A DNA stretch of 33,843 bases from Planctomycetaceae bacterium (GTDB lineage: Bacteria > Planctomycetota > Planctomycetia > Pirellulales > Pirellulaceae): assembly GCA_002709045.1 (NCBI GenBank), contig PAPJ01000002.1:1-33843 (forward strand), read 5' to 3'. Below, in pieces: positions 8,655-18,828 of this stretch. The number at the start of each line of letters is the position of its first letter. The first letter of the stretch is position 1. The position numbers and the translations under genes were made by a program. The notes below the pieces were generated by a model. That model was not told the DNA's origin. It made no database searches and was given only the letters and a program-made list of their open reading frames with translations.

Positions 8655-10721
8655 ATGCCAAACAAACTGGCCAACGAGTCCAGTCCGTACCTGCTACAAC
8701 ACCAAAACAATCCCGTTGACTGGTATCCCTGGGGTGAAGAAGCGTTACAGCGCGCAAAAGACGAAAACAAACCAATCTTTCTGTCTATCGGATACTCAGC
8801 CTGCCACTGGTGTCATGTGATGGAACATGAAAGCTTCGAGGATGAATCCATCGCTGATATGCTCAACGCGAAATTCATCAATATCAAAGTCGATCGCGAA
8901 GAACGGCCTGATCTAGATCAAATCTATATGAACGCAGTTCAGATTCTTACCGGACATGGTGGATGGCCGATGAGCGTTTTCCTGACCCCGGAACTGAAAC
9001 CATTTTTTGGTGGCACCTACTGGCCTCCCAGACAACGCGGGCAAATGCCGGGATTCTCTCAAATCATTGAAGGTGTTGACCGAGCTTGGATAAATCGAAA
9101 TGACCAGGCGCTAGCCTATGCAGAAGAGTTAACTGCAAAACTACAACGTGTCGGATTCGGAGAGTTGGAGGAGGATGAACAACAGCCTTCCAATGACTAT
9201 ATTGATGCAGCGCTGGTTGCTTTGGAAAACCACTTCGACTTCCAACATGGAGGATTCGGGACAGCTCCTAAATTCCCGAATGCCATGAATCTGGAATTAA
9301 TGCTAAGAAGTTGGACACGAACAGGAAACCAAACATTGCTAGACATGGTTCGACTCAATCTCGACAAGATGGCATTGGGAGGTATCTACGATCATCTGGG
9401 TGGTGGATTCTCCCGTTACAGTGTTGACGCCAGATGGCTCGTTCCACACTTTGAAAAAATGCTGTATGACAACGGTCAATTGGTGGACATCTATCTCCAT
9501 GCATATCAGGTCACCGGAAATCCGCTTTACGAACAGACCGTCCGTGATACGTGTGATTACATCCTGCATACAATGACTGACTCACAGCACGGTTGTTTCT
9601 TCAGTACCGAGGATGCCGACAGTGAAGGGGAGGAAGGTAAGTTCTATGTCTGGTCCAAGTCTGAAGTGCTTGAAGTTCTGGAAGATCTGGGTCGGGAACA
9701 GAGTGAAGAATTCTGCCGTATTTATGACATTACAGAACAGGGAAACTTTGAAGGGCATAACATTCCCAATCTGGCGAAGCCACTTAACTCTTCGCAAGAC
9801 TTCACTGCAGCCAAGCAGCGATTATTTGAACATCGAGCACAACGCATTCGCCCGGGACTCGACGACAAGGTATTAGTCAGTTGGAATGCACTGATGATCC
9901 AGTCCATGGCACAGGCTGGTGTCATATTTAAGCAATCCCGCTATCTACAGGCAGCTATACGAGCATCCGAATTCATTCTTGAATACATGACAACCGACAG
10001 TAGTGATGACAGTGTGCGTCTCCTTCATAGCTGGCGAAATGGAAAAGCGAAGCTTAATGCCTATCTCGACGACTACAGTTATCTGGCGAATGCTTACACA
10101 ACGCTCTACGAATGTACTGCGGATGGCAAGTGGTTGGACCAGGCAGTTGCATTGGTTGATACAACCTTAAAGCACTTTCTGGATCCGGATAATAGTGGAT
10201 TTTTCTTCACCTCGGATGACCATGAACAACTAATCACTCGAAATAAAGATAGCTTTGATTCCAGTGTGCCCAGTGGAAATTCGATGATGGCTTATGTCCT
10301 GGTACGTCTGGGAAAACTGTGTAACAATACCGAATGGCTGGAGATTGCTGAACAAACAATTCAAAACTCAGCGGCGGTTCTACAGCGTGCACCTAACGGT
10401 TGTGGGCAGATGCTATTAGCCCTGGATCTGTTGCTCAATGACACACAGGAAGTCGTCATTGCCACCGATCAGCAAACTGATCGGGAAGAATTGCAGCAAT
10501 TTCTTTACTCTGGTTTTATTCCCCGGAGAACAATTGCATATATTAACCCAGCCGACTCAAAATCAACTGCCAATTCGCTCCGACAACAGGCAATGACACG
10601 TAAACTTATCGACAATCAGACCACCGTTTACGTATGCTGTAACTTTTCATGCGAGAAACCACTTTCTAATCGTGGCGAGATTGAGTCTGCATTGGATACA
10701 ATGAAGGTCTCTTTTTCCTGA
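8655..10721 (+). CDS. Thioredoxin-fold YyaL/DUF255 family protein
   Basis: A 688-residue protein of the widespread YyaL (SPATA20-like) family. Residues 1 to about 165 form the thioredoxin-like domain, starting with [20 protein letters not shown] and containing the CxxC pair in [16 protein letters not shown] (Cys50 and Cys53). The rest is an alpha/alpha barrel like those of N-acylglucosamine epimerases (for example [20 protein letters not shown]). The family has no firmly established reaction; a redox or sugar-related role is only inferred. The length and motifs are full. It follows panB closely; that link may be only transcriptional. Confidence 0.93.
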   Translation: MPNKLANESSPYLLQHQNNPVDWYPWGEEALQRAKDENKPIFLSIGYSACHWCHVMEHESFEDESIADMLNAKFINIKVDREERPDLDQIYMNAVQILTGHGGWPMSVFLTPELKPFFGGTYWPPRQRGQMPGFSQIIEGVDRAWINRNDQALAYAEELTAKLQRVGFGELEEDEQQPSNDYIDAALVALENHFDFQHGGFGTAPKFPNAMNLELMLRSWTRTGNQTLLDMVRLNLDKMALGGIYDHLGGGFSRYSVDARWLVPHFEKMLYDNGQLVDIYLHAYQVTGNPLYEQTVRDTCDYILHTMTDSQHGCFFSTEDADSEGEEGKFYVWSKSEVLEVLEDLGREQSEEFCRIYDITEQGNFEGHNIPNLAKPLNSSQDFTAAKQRLFEHRAQRIRPGLDDKVLVSWNALMIQSMAQAGVIFKQSRYLQAAIRASEFILEYMTTDSSDDSVRLLHSWRNGKAKLNAYLDDYSYLANAYTTLYECTADGKWLDQAVALVDTTLKHFLDPDNSGFFFTSDDHEQLITRNKDSFDSSVPSGNSMMAYVLVRLGKLCNNTEWLEIAEQTIQNSAAVLQRAPNGCGQMLLALDLLLNDTQEVVIATDQQTDREELQQFLYSGFIPRRTIAYINPADSKSTANSLRQQAMTRKLIDNQTTVYVCCNFSCEKPLSNRGEIESALDTMKVSFS

Positions 10722-10728
10722 TCTAGAA

Positions 10729-10753
10729 TGGACCCTCGGAAAATGAAGGTCCA
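10729..10753 (+). other. Short hairpin just upstream of the DegT-family gene
   Basis: TGGACC (10729-10734) pairs with GGTCCA (10748-10753) across a 13-base loop, ending 12 bases before the ATG at 10766. No T run follows, so it is more likely a leader element or chance than a terminator. Confidence 0.35.
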
Positions 10754-10765
10754 AGTAGGCAACAC

Positions 10766-12031
10766 ATGTGGGCACGTAAACGCTTCGATCTTAGCTGGCT
10801 GGATATTGGCTACGGTCTGATCCAATGCGCCCGTATCGGCAGTCTGGAACCGGCGCATGTCAACCATGTATGGAAAGACTCACGACATCCGTTTACCTGT
10901 CTCAGTGTTCGCACAGGATTCGACCTGTTACTTACTGCACTCAATCTCCCGCAGGGGAGTGAAATCATTGTTAGCGCTCTGACTATTGAAGGTATGTTAA
11001 CAATCATTGAAGAGCATGGGTTGGTTGCCGTGCCGGCCAACATCGAAACAGACACGCTGGCTCCTTCAGCAGAACATATTGAGTCGCTGATTACGGACAA
11101 AACAAAAATAGTTTTGGTAGCTCATCTATTCGGGTCCCGAATCAATCTGAATGCGATTGCCGGGGTCACGCAAAAACATCAGTTATTACTCGTCGAAGAT
11201 TGCGCTCAGCAATTTGAGGGGATGCCTGAAGGACGCCAGGATATCGCAGATGTTTCGATGTACAGTTTTGGTCCCATCAAAACCGCAACTGCATTAGGTG
11301 GTGCTGTCTTCTCGGTAGCTCGGAAAGAATTGGCAAATCAATTAGCCGAACTGGAAAGCCATTACCCTAAACGCTCACGCTGTTTCTTCTTTCGACGTTT
11401 GTTGAAATACAGCTTCTTGAAATTTATTTCATACAAACCGACATTTGCCACATTTGTAGGTATTATGAAACTGGTCGGCAAAGACTACAACAAATTGCTA
11501 AAAAAAAGCACGCGAGGTTTTTCTGGGCCTAATTTCTTCCAACTGATCCGACGCCGCCCAAGTTCACCGCTGGTCGGTTTGCTGGCTAGGAAGCTGTCCC
11601 GGTTTGATGGAAAATCACTTGCTGTTCAACGTACATTGGGCAATTATCTTCAATCTATTTTACTGGAACAGTCCGGACACCGAACAGCGGGAAGCAATGC
11701 ACCATCCAACCATTATTGGGTTTATCCGGTGCTGGTGAAAGATCCTGCCGGGGTGGAATTCGGTCTACAAGCTGTAGGTGTTGATGCAGACCGGCATGGA
11801 AGCATGGTAGTCGTACAACCCCCTAAAGGTCACAGCTGCCATTACCCCGAAAATTCTGAATACATCTTAAATAATTCGGTATTCCTACCGCTGTATAAAC
11901 CAATGACTACTGAAACAATGGAACGACTGGCGGTTGCAGTAGCAGACAATGATCAGTTGGCAGAGGTTACGGAGACTCATGCCGATGTTTGTGTCCGTAG
12001 CGTCCCTGAAAGTCTTGCGCAGGATACTTAA
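10766..12031 (+). CDS. DegT/DnrJ/EryC1-family PLP-dependent aminotransferase-like protein
   Basis: A 421-residue fold-type I PLP protein. The family marks are SVRTGFDLLLTALNL near residue 50, VSALTIEGMLTIIEEHGLVAVPANI, the cofactor-contacting Asp145 in LLVEDCAQQFEG, and the Schiff-base Lys172 in MYSFGPIKTATALGGA. Relatives transaminate nucleotide-linked keto-sugars, so a role in cell-surface glycan synthesis is possible, but no glycan genes lie nearby. The stretch around residues 195-270 is rich in Arg, Lys and Phe and is less typical of the family. Its 3' end overlaps the convergent pyrophosphohydrolase gene by 65 bases. Confidence 0.85.
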   Translation: MWARKRFDLSWLDIGYGLIQCARIGSLEPAHVNHVWKDSRHPFTCLSVRTGFDLLLTALNLPQGSEIIVSALTIEGMLTIIEEHGLVAVPANIETDTLAPSAEHIESLITDKTKIVLVAHLFGSRINLNAIAGVTQKHQLLLVEDCAQQFEGMPEGRQDIADVSMYSFGPIKTATALGGAVFSVARKELANQLAELESHYPKRSRCFFFRRLLKYSFLKFISYKPTFATFVGIMKLVGKDYNKLLKKSTRGFSGPNFFQLIRRRPSSPLVGLLARKLSRFDGKSLAVQRTLGNYLQSILLEQSGHRTAGSNAPSNHYWVYPVLVKDPAGVEFGLQAVGVDADRHGSMVVVQPPKGHSCHYPENSEYILNNSVFLPLYKPMTTETMERLAVAVADNDQLAEVTETHADVCVRSVPESLAQDT

Positions 12032-12341
12032 TGCGGTTTTTGTGCATTTTCTTTTCAATTGTATCCGAGACGTCTATCCCCAGCTGATTAGCCAATGCGA
12101 GAGCATAACACATAACGTCGGCCAACTCTTCACCGACCGCTTCCAATTGGCCCGGATTCGTAGTAACTTCCCGGGATTCATCCATCGAGATCCATTGGAA
12201 ATGTTCCATTAATTCCCCTGCTTCGATAGCCATTGACATGCTGATATTCTTTGGTGAATGGAATTGATTCCAATCTCGTTCATCGACAAAATCAGCAATC
12301 AGCTTGGCTAATTCACTGATTGTTGTTGTTTGATCATTCAT
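11967..12341 (-). CDS. MazG-like nucleotide pyrophosphohydrolase
   Basis: A 124-residue all-alpha NTP pyrophosphohydrolase of the MazG-like (dCTPase/XTP3TPA-like) group, which releases pyrophosphate from nucleoside triphosphates. The magnesium-binding pattern is visible: EAGELMEHFQW (ExxE) followed by EELADVMCYALALA (ExxD), and then KKMHKNRIKYP. The short length fits the single-domain members rather than full MazG. Its ATG overlaps the larC stop codon (ATGA, four bases), so it is probably translated together with larC. It converges with the DegT-family gene and overlaps it by 65 bases, leaving no room for a terminator between them. Confidence 0.9.
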   Translation of the reverse strand: MNDQTTTISELAKLIADFVDERDWNQFHSPKNISMSMAIEAGELMEHFQWISMDESREVTTNPGQLEAVGEELADVMCYALALANQLGIDVSDTIEKKMHKNRIKYPAQDFQGRYGHKHRHESP

Positions 12342-13522
12342 GCATTCTCATCCTGCGTTTTGAGATAGGCGGACATGGCCTCCTGATAAACTGCCTGAAT
12401 GGAAACTTGGCCGGCTTCACTAATTCGGCGGCAGGCCTCATACTCCGGTGAAAAACGCCGCTCTCCATCAGGTAACGTTGCCAGTTTACCCTCCAAAGTA
12501 CCCCATTGTGTTTCCACATTATGAGCTTCCCGAGGCAGGATGTGGCGGCTGGCCAGCCATTTTCGAATCCCAATCGTCGAGGTTTGTTTGAAGAGTATTT
12601 TTTCAAGCCGGTCAACATCAGGGGCATAACAAAGTACTGTAATTTTTACACCGGGACGATTCTTCTTCATTTGAATGGATGATGAATAAACATCCAGAGC
12701 TCCCGCTGCACCAAGTAATTCTGCACAATGCCCGATAATCTCCCCCGACGTATCATCCAGATTTGTCTCGAGAACCCAAATCTGATCGACTACCGAGGAC
12801 TCAGCTGCTTCGCCGACAATAAGTCGGAGTATATTACCCTGAGTATCAAGATCTTTATCACCAGCTCCATAACCAATTGTGTCAATTTTCATTGGGGGCA
12901 GATAACCAAACTGATCGACAATCGTCGATACAATCGCCGCGCCGGTTGGCGTTGTCAATTCACACTCAACCTGACTCGGTGCTATCGGAATACCCTTAAG
13001 CAACTCTGCGGTAGCAGGAGCGGGAATACTTACCCGTCCATGGGCAATTTTCACAAATCCGTGCCCTGTTGGAATAGGCGAACACTCAATTCGTTCCACT
13101 CCCAGCAGATCCCAGGCAATGGCACTACCTACAATATCGGCGATGGAGTCCACTGCACCAACTTCATGGAAATGCACCTTGCGAAGCGTAGAACCATGTA
13201 CATGAGCTTCTGCCTCGCCAAGTTGTGTAAAAATTCGCTTTGCCAGTTCTTTTTGCACATTCGTCAAAACATCACTGCCATCGATCATGTCGGTAATGTG
13301 ATGCAGGTGGCGATGAGCATGTTCCGGTTCATGTTCCACCGTCACACTTGTCGCGCGAAACCCTTTCTTCTTGACTTCCGTTGCTATCAGGCGACAGTCT
13401 GGTAAACCGAGGGAATCAATCCCCGCCTGAATTAATTTCAAATCAACGCCGGCATCTACCAACGCCCCGAGCGTCATATCTCCGGAGATCCCACTCATGC
13501 AGTCCAGGTAAGCAATCTTCAT
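12338..13522 (-). CDS. larC: Nickel-pincer cofactor biosynthesis protein LarC
   Basis: LarC (DUF111) inserts nickel into the pyridinium-dithiocarboxylate mononucleotide to complete the nickel-pincer cofactor of lactate racemase and related enzymes, in a CTP-dependent reaction. The start MKIAYLDCMSGISGDMTLGAL is diagnostic. Other marks are the His-rich segment EHAHRHLHHITDM (about residues 67-79), KVHFHEVGAVDSIADIVG, TPTGAAI and ETNLDDTSGEIIG. The 394 residues are full-length and in one frame, whereas some lactobacilli make LarC by ribosomal frameshifting. No larA, larB or larE is present in this window. The downstream MazG-like gene overlaps it by four bases. Confidence 0.93.
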   Translation of the reverse strand: MKIAYLDCMSGISGDMTLGALVDAGVDLKLIQAGIDSLGLPDCRLIATEVKKKGFRATSVTVEHEPEHAHRHLHHITDMIDGSDVLTNVQKELAKRIFTQLGEAEAHVHGSTLRKVHFHEVGAVDSIADIVGSAIAWDLLGVERIECSPIPTGHGFVKIAHGRVSIPAPATAELLKGIPIAPSQVECELTTPTGAAIVSTIVDQFGYLPPMKIDTIGYGAGDKDLDTQGNILRLIVGEAAESSVVDQIWVLETNLDDTSGEIIGHCAELLGAAGALDVYSSSIQMKKNRPGVKITVLCYAPDVDRLEKILFKQTSTIGIRKWLASRHILPREAHNVETQWGTLEGKLATLPDGERRFSPEYEACRRISEAGQVSIQAVYQEAMSAYLKTQDENA

Positions 13523-13617
13523 GTATCTTCTTTCATCGTTTGGAGTTGATTAAGTACGTGGCTTTCACATGCTCACCGTTCAATATACCGTAGCATAGAC
13601 GTGGTAGAATATGGCCC

Positions 13618-14421
13618 ATGGCCAAGTACAAAAACAAACCTCTATGGCAGTTACCCAAAGGCGTGTCACAAGGATTGTGGGACTACAGTCAGTCTGCATT
13701 TATTGCCGAGGACTATGACGAGTATTTTTCGCACACCAGCCTGTTCGATCTGGATCAGGAAATCGTCTTAGAAACGCTTGAGCGTGTCGGCCAGGCAGGT
13801 GATTTGATCGCTGATTTGGGGTGCGGAACAGGGCGGGCACTGGAGCCTGTTGTTCAGGCCGGTTACCAGGGATTGGCGATTGACCTTTCCTGGCCTATGT
13901 TACGAGTGGTTCAGCAAAAAGCTGATAAGCAGAATTTGAATATCCAATGCCTGCGTGCCAATCTGGTTGAATTAGAAATCCTCGCAGACAATTCGATCGA
14001 TCATTGTCTCTGCCTGTTCAGTACACTGGGGATGATCAGCGGAGCTGTGAACCGCGAAAGCTGTCTGGGCCACATCTCAAGAATCCTCAAACCAGGCGGG
14101 CGATTTATACTCCATATCCATAACTACTGGTACAACCTCTATGACCCGGGCGGTCCTAAATGGCTGATTGGAAACTGGTTTAAGAGCATGTTTAGCTCAA
14201 AATTAGAACGTGGTGATCGTCACTTTAGCTACCGCGGTGTACCCAATATGTTTTTACATGTATTTCGCTACAGGGAAATTAAAAAATGCCTCTTGCGCGC
14301 AGGGCTAGTAATCGAAAAAACCGTACCGCTGTATGCTCAACCTCAAAAATCTCTATTAAAGCAGTGGCTGTTAAGAGACTTGCGAGCGAGCGGATGGATT
14401 TTTGTGACTCGTCATCAATAG
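13618..14421 (+). CDS. Class I SAM-dependent methyltransferase
   Basis: A 267-residue Rossmann-type methyltransferase. Motif I is LIADLGCGTGRALEPV (about residues 62-77), followed by the acidic ribose-binding position in GLAIDLSWPML and the post-motif SRILKPGGRFILHIHNYWYN. The C-terminal third (GVPNMFLHVFRYREIKKCLL) looks like a substrate-binding region of the UbiE/small-molecule type. The substrate is unknown. It is divergent from larC with about 95 bases between the starts and is followed by the gap promoter region. Confidence 0.85.
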   Translation: MAKYKNKPLWQLPKGVSQGLWDYSQSAFIAEDYDEYFSHTSLFDLDQEIVLETLERVGQAGDLIADLGCGTGRALEPVVQAGYQGLAIDLSWPMLRVVQQKADKQNLNIQCLRANLVELEILADNSIDHCLCLFSTLGMISGAVNRESCLGHISRILKPGGRFILHIHNYWYNLYDPGGPKWLIGNWFKSMFSSKLERGDRHFSYRGVPNMFLHVFRYREIKKCLLRAGLVIEKTVPLYAQPQKSLLKQWLLRDLRASGWIFVTRHQ

Positions 14422-14472
14422 CATTGCATTTCTCTCAATAATGGGAGTTATCCAATCTTGGCTTTTAGCCCG

Positions 14473-14501
14473 TTGTTAGGTTCAAGATACGAGTTTATAA
14501 T
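14473..14501 (+). promoter_or_regulatory. Probable sigma-70 promoter of gap
   Basis: TTGTTA (14473-14478), a 17-base spacer and a perfect TATAAT (14496-14501). Transcription would begin near 14508, giving a leader of about 115 bases before the GTG start of gap. The leader contains a hairpin CACCG/CGGTG around 14532-14552. Confidence 0.7.
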
Positions 14502-14600
14502 TTCGTTTTTGATACAAAATAAGTCGAAAAACACCGGTTTTGATGAGCGGTGAGAGTTTGATTCATATCTGGTCCAACAGTAACAAATAAAAGCTCTTAA

Positions 14601-15647
<1,047 letters not shown>

Positions 15648-15680
15648 TTTCAAGTTATTACCAAACCAAGGTATAACTAA

Positions 15681-15712
15681 CCGCAGAGGTTTTCGGCCTC
15701 TGCGGTTTTTTT
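15681..15712 (+). terminator. Intrinsic terminator of gap
   Basis: A perfect 9-bp stem CCGCAGAGG (15681-15689) and CCTCTGCGG (15697-15705) with a seven-base loop, followed by T7. It is the strongest terminator in the window and lies 33 bases after the gap stop codon. Confidence 0.95.
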
Positions 15713-15738
15713 ATGATATCCCCACATCGACAGACACC

Positions 15739-17424
15739 ATGATCCACTTTAACGAACTCGAAGCTCCAAAACCGAACATCCATGAGGTTGCCGACGAAAG
15801 CTCTGCAATCCTCGAAAAAATTCAGTCCTCCCGGCAACTCAATGACGTCTTAGATTCCATGGAACAATGGGATCAACAACGTCGTAAAGTGGGTACTTAT
15901 CTGGCTTTGGTCTACCTGCGATTTACTCAAAACACTGCAGATGAAAAAGCAAAGGCTGCAAAAGATGAGTCTGATGCAATGCGTCCGAAACTGACCGAAC
16001 TGGATAACAGCATCAAAAAATCTCTTGTCCAGCACTCTCTGCGAGGTGAACTGGAACAACGGGTCGGCTCACAAATGTTCAGCCTTTGGGAGTCCGAAAT
16101 ACCAACATTTGACCCGGCCATTTCCGACGATCTGATTGAAGAGTCGGGGCTAGAGTCCCAGTACACCGCTTTAACTGCCTCGGCAGAATTTGAATTCGAC
16201 GGTGAGACTCATAACCACTCTACAATTGGCAAATATCGTGAATATGCAGATCGTGATCTGCGATACGGAGCCGAACAAATTAAGTGGCAATGGTTCGATC
16301 GGAATGGTGAAGAACTGGACAACATATATGACAAGATGGTAAATCTTCGTCACAAAATGGCTCAAAAGCTAGGCTTTAACAACTACGTCGAAATGGCTTA
16401 CTTAAAAATGTGTCGCGTGGACTACAACCAGGCAGATGTGTCACGGTACCGTCGGATGGTACAGCAACATGTAACTCCTTTAGGAAGCATCATTCGTCAG
16501 CAGCAGGCCGAGAAACTGGGCATCGAAAAAACCATGTACTGGGATGAAGCTGTCTATCTTAAGGAAGGAAACCCACTGCCGCCGCAGGAATACGACACTA
16601 TGATAAAGCTGGCTCAGGATATGTTTGACCAGCAAGGCTACGGGCTCGATGACTTCTTCAAACTAATGACCGATGGCGGTTACATGGATCTGCAAAGTCG
16701 CAAAGGCAAAGCGGGTGGCGGCTACTGTATGTCTTTCGACACCATTGGAATGCCGTTCATATTCGCGAACTTCAAAGGAACTCGTGCCGATGTTGAAGTT
16801 TTCACTCATGAAATGGGGCATGCTTTTCAGGGCTATATGAGTCGTCATCAACCATGGCTTGACTACCTGTGGCCAACTTACGAGTCATGTGAAATACACT
16901 CGATGGGTCTTGAGTTCCTGACATACCCTCAGATGGATCTGTTCTTTGGAGAACGCGCTGATGAGTTCCGACGTATTCACTTATCCAGCAGTCTCATGTT
17001 CCTGCCTTATGGAGTCAGTGTTGACGAATTTCAGCATCGGGTCTACGAAAATCCGGCTGCAACACGAGATCAACGACATGCGATGTGGAAAGACATCGAA
17101 CAAGCTTATATGCCGTTCGTAGATTATGGTGACCTACCCCATGCAACTAAAGGTGGTCGCTGGCACGATAAACAACATATTTTCCGCTCACCCTTTTACT
17201 ACATTGATTACACACTGGCCCAGACCTGTGCGCTGCAGTTTTGGATCCGCGCCCAAGAAAATCGTGATCAAGCAATGGATGATTACGTTGCCTTATGTAA
17301 ACGCGGCGGCGAAGCCCCTTTTCAGCAACTTGTAAAGGAAGCTAATCTCATTAGCCCGTTTCAGGATGGCTGTCTAGAGAACGTCGTGAAACAAAGTCGA
17401 ATTACACTTGGACTTGGGGACTAA
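15739..17424 (+). CDS. M3-family oligoendopeptidase
   Basis: A zinc metallopeptidase of the thimet/oligoendopeptidase F group that cuts short peptides, probably in the cytoplasm because no signal peptide is seen. The zinc site is FTHEMGHAFQGYMSRH (His357, Glu358, His361), and a downstream Glu in ESCEIHSMGLEFL is a likely third ligand. Other family stretches are MAQKLGFNNYVEMAYLKM and SPFYYIDYTLAQTCALQFW. The frame is open upstream into gap, but the gap terminator lies before this ATG, so I take the start at 15739 (561 residues, a normal length). The TPR gene begins 10 bases after the stop, suggesting one operon. Confidence 0.93.
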   Translation: MIHFNELEAPKPNIHEVADESSAILEKIQSSRQLNDVLDSMEQWDQQRRKVGTYLALVYLRFTQNTADEKAKAAKDESDAMRPKLTELDNSIKKSLVQHSLRGELEQRVGSQMFSLWESEIPTFDPAISDDLIEESGLESQYTALTASAEFEFDGETHNHSTIGKYREYADRDLRYGAEQIKWQWFDRNGEELDNIYDKMVNLRHKMAQKLGFNNYVEMAYLKMCRVDYNQADVSRYRRMVQQHVTPLGSIIRQQQAEKLGIEKTMYWDEAVYLKEGNPLPPQEYDTMIKLAQDMFDQQGYGLDDFFKLMTDGGYMDLQSRKGKAGGGYCMSFDTIGMPFIFANFKGTRADVEVFTHEMGHAFQGYMSRHQPWLDYLWPTYESCEIHSMGLEFLTYPQMDLFFGERADEFRRIHLSSSLMFLPYGVSVDEFQHRVYENPAATRDQRHAMWKDIEQAYMPFVDYGDLPHATKGGRWHDKQHIFRSPFYYIDYTLAQTCALQFWIRAQENRDQAMDDYVALCKRGGEAPFQQLVKEANLISPFQDGCLENVVKQSRITLGLGD

Positions 17425-17434
17425 GCAATCCACC

Positions 17435-18694
17435 ATGAAGTTTTCACTAAACTCACTAACTCTGCTGCTCATCTTGTTTGTGTCCACTGCTGCCGCTTGT
17501 CTGTGGGACACTGATACATTGAGTGAAGAAATGAGTGAATCTCCAAATGCCATTGAATTGGTAACCGGTGCATTTCCCAGACATAGCGAAGCATTCTATC
17601 GCTGGCGTATCGAAGATCGGCAAGCCAAACTGGAACAGGGTGATGACGAACCGCTGCATTACGATGACATCGCTGTTGCCTTTGACAAGCTGGATCAACA
17701 CGAAGAGGCAATCCAATGGATGAAGCATAAGCAGGAGAAATATCCGGATAAATATGAAACTTATGCGAATCTGGGAACCTTCCACATTCACAACGGAAAT
17801 TTTCCAGAAGGTATTCGTTACATAGAGAAAGCTCTGGAGATAAATCCTGCAGCCCACTTTAATCGTGAGCGATACCAGCTTTATGTAGTACGTTATCTTC
17901 AATACCGTAGCGAACATGGACAATTTAAAGAAGGTAAACTGCTACTACCTCTTAGCCGGGATCCGTATGAAGACGAACGAAGTGCCAATATCCGAAATCG
18001 TCATAAGGGTGGGGTTTTACATGCTGTTCCTGCTCCGGGGATCAACAACTTCTATACTTTTATTGCTGATGATTTAGCTGATAAGACAGTTAACAACTAC
18101 AATCCACAGCATGTTCAAATATCCAAAGAGCAAACGGCCGAAGCCATTCAGGGTATTCTTGGCATGATGCGATTTGGCCACCATGACTCTCCCATTCTGC
18201 TGGAATGTCTGGCCGACCTACTCACGCCTAAGATGTCGGATAGCGTTGGGAATCGCATTGCGGCACGAGCATTACTGAAAGCTTCCTATGAAGTAAATGA
18301 CGAAGTGGCTCGCAAAATGTTCTACGATAAAGCATCCGACGCGATTTATTATCAGAAAGGGCTTGAAATTAATCCGCTTGAAAAAGCTTTCAAACGCGAA
18401 TTATCGCAGGCGGACGAGTACTATGCTGAATTAGTTGCACTGGAAAAGTCATGGATCGAATCCGGAAAGAATGTCGATGCGGAATTTCGTAAAAAGTACT
18501 ACCAACGCGACAAAAACGGAGAGACTCTGGCTTATTTCCCCGTTGAATTTAAGCAGATAGCCAGCATTTCAAATAGCCAAACTGTGAAAATTCGGCCAAA
18601 ATTCTTCGTAGCACTTGCATCGTTAATACTAGGGGTATCAATCACAGCACACTTGTTAATCAAAGTATTGAGTAAGTTTAAACGTGGTGTTTAG
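17435..18694 (+). CDS. Exported TPR protein with C-terminal membrane helix
   Basis: A 419-residue protein starting with a signal-like segment (MKFSLNSLTLLLILFVSTAA) that ends in a Cys, then LWDTDTLSEEM. The context AAAC is a weak lipobox, so lipidation is possible but not certain. A TPR pair is seen around YETYANLGTFHIHNGNFPEGIRYIEKAL, split here for length, at about residues 108-138. One hydrophobic helix near the C-terminus (FFVALASLILGVSITAHLLI) is followed by a basic tail. The 'CLWDxDTL' opening with ITG/VTGxFPRHSxxFYxWRIxDR is a pattern I associate with bacterial TPR proteins of unknown function. It lies just behind the M3 peptidase gene. An in-frame ATG at 17408 overlaps that gene and is less likely. 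Confidence 0.78.
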   Translation: MKFSLNSLTLLLILFVSTAAACLWDTDTLSEEMSESPNAIELVTGAFPRHSEAFYRWRIEDRQAKLEQGDDEPLHYDDIAVAFDKLDQHEEAIQWMKHKQEKYPDKYETYANLGTFHIHNGNFPEGIRYIEKALEINPAAHFNRERYQLYVVRYLQYRSEHGQFKEGKLLLPLSRDPYEDERSANIRNRHKGGVLHAVPAPGINNFYTFIADDLADKTVNNYNPQHVQISKEQTAEAIQGILGMMRFGHHDSPILLECLADLLTPKMSDSVGNRIAARALLKASYEVNDEVARKMFYDKASDAIYYQKGLEINPLEKAFKRELSQADEYYAELVALEKSWIESGKNVDAEFRKKYYQRDKNGETLAYFPVEFKQIASISNSQTVKIRPKFFVALASLILGVSITAHLLIKVLSKFKRGV

Positions 18695-18828
18695 ATTTTA
18701 AGTGAAATACATATTTACCCAAAATAGCTCAAAATCCTATACTTCCGAATGCATTGGTGTCCAATCCAATGAGCTTAGCCACTAACCTTAATGTAGAGTT
18801 CCAGGGAATGAAATTCCACCCTGCCCAA

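Noticed and set aside
12728..13405. 225-codon open frame on the plus strand opposite larC
   Set aside because: It is antisense to a clear LarC, is rich in Cys, His and Arg in a way typical of shadow frames, and shows no known motif.
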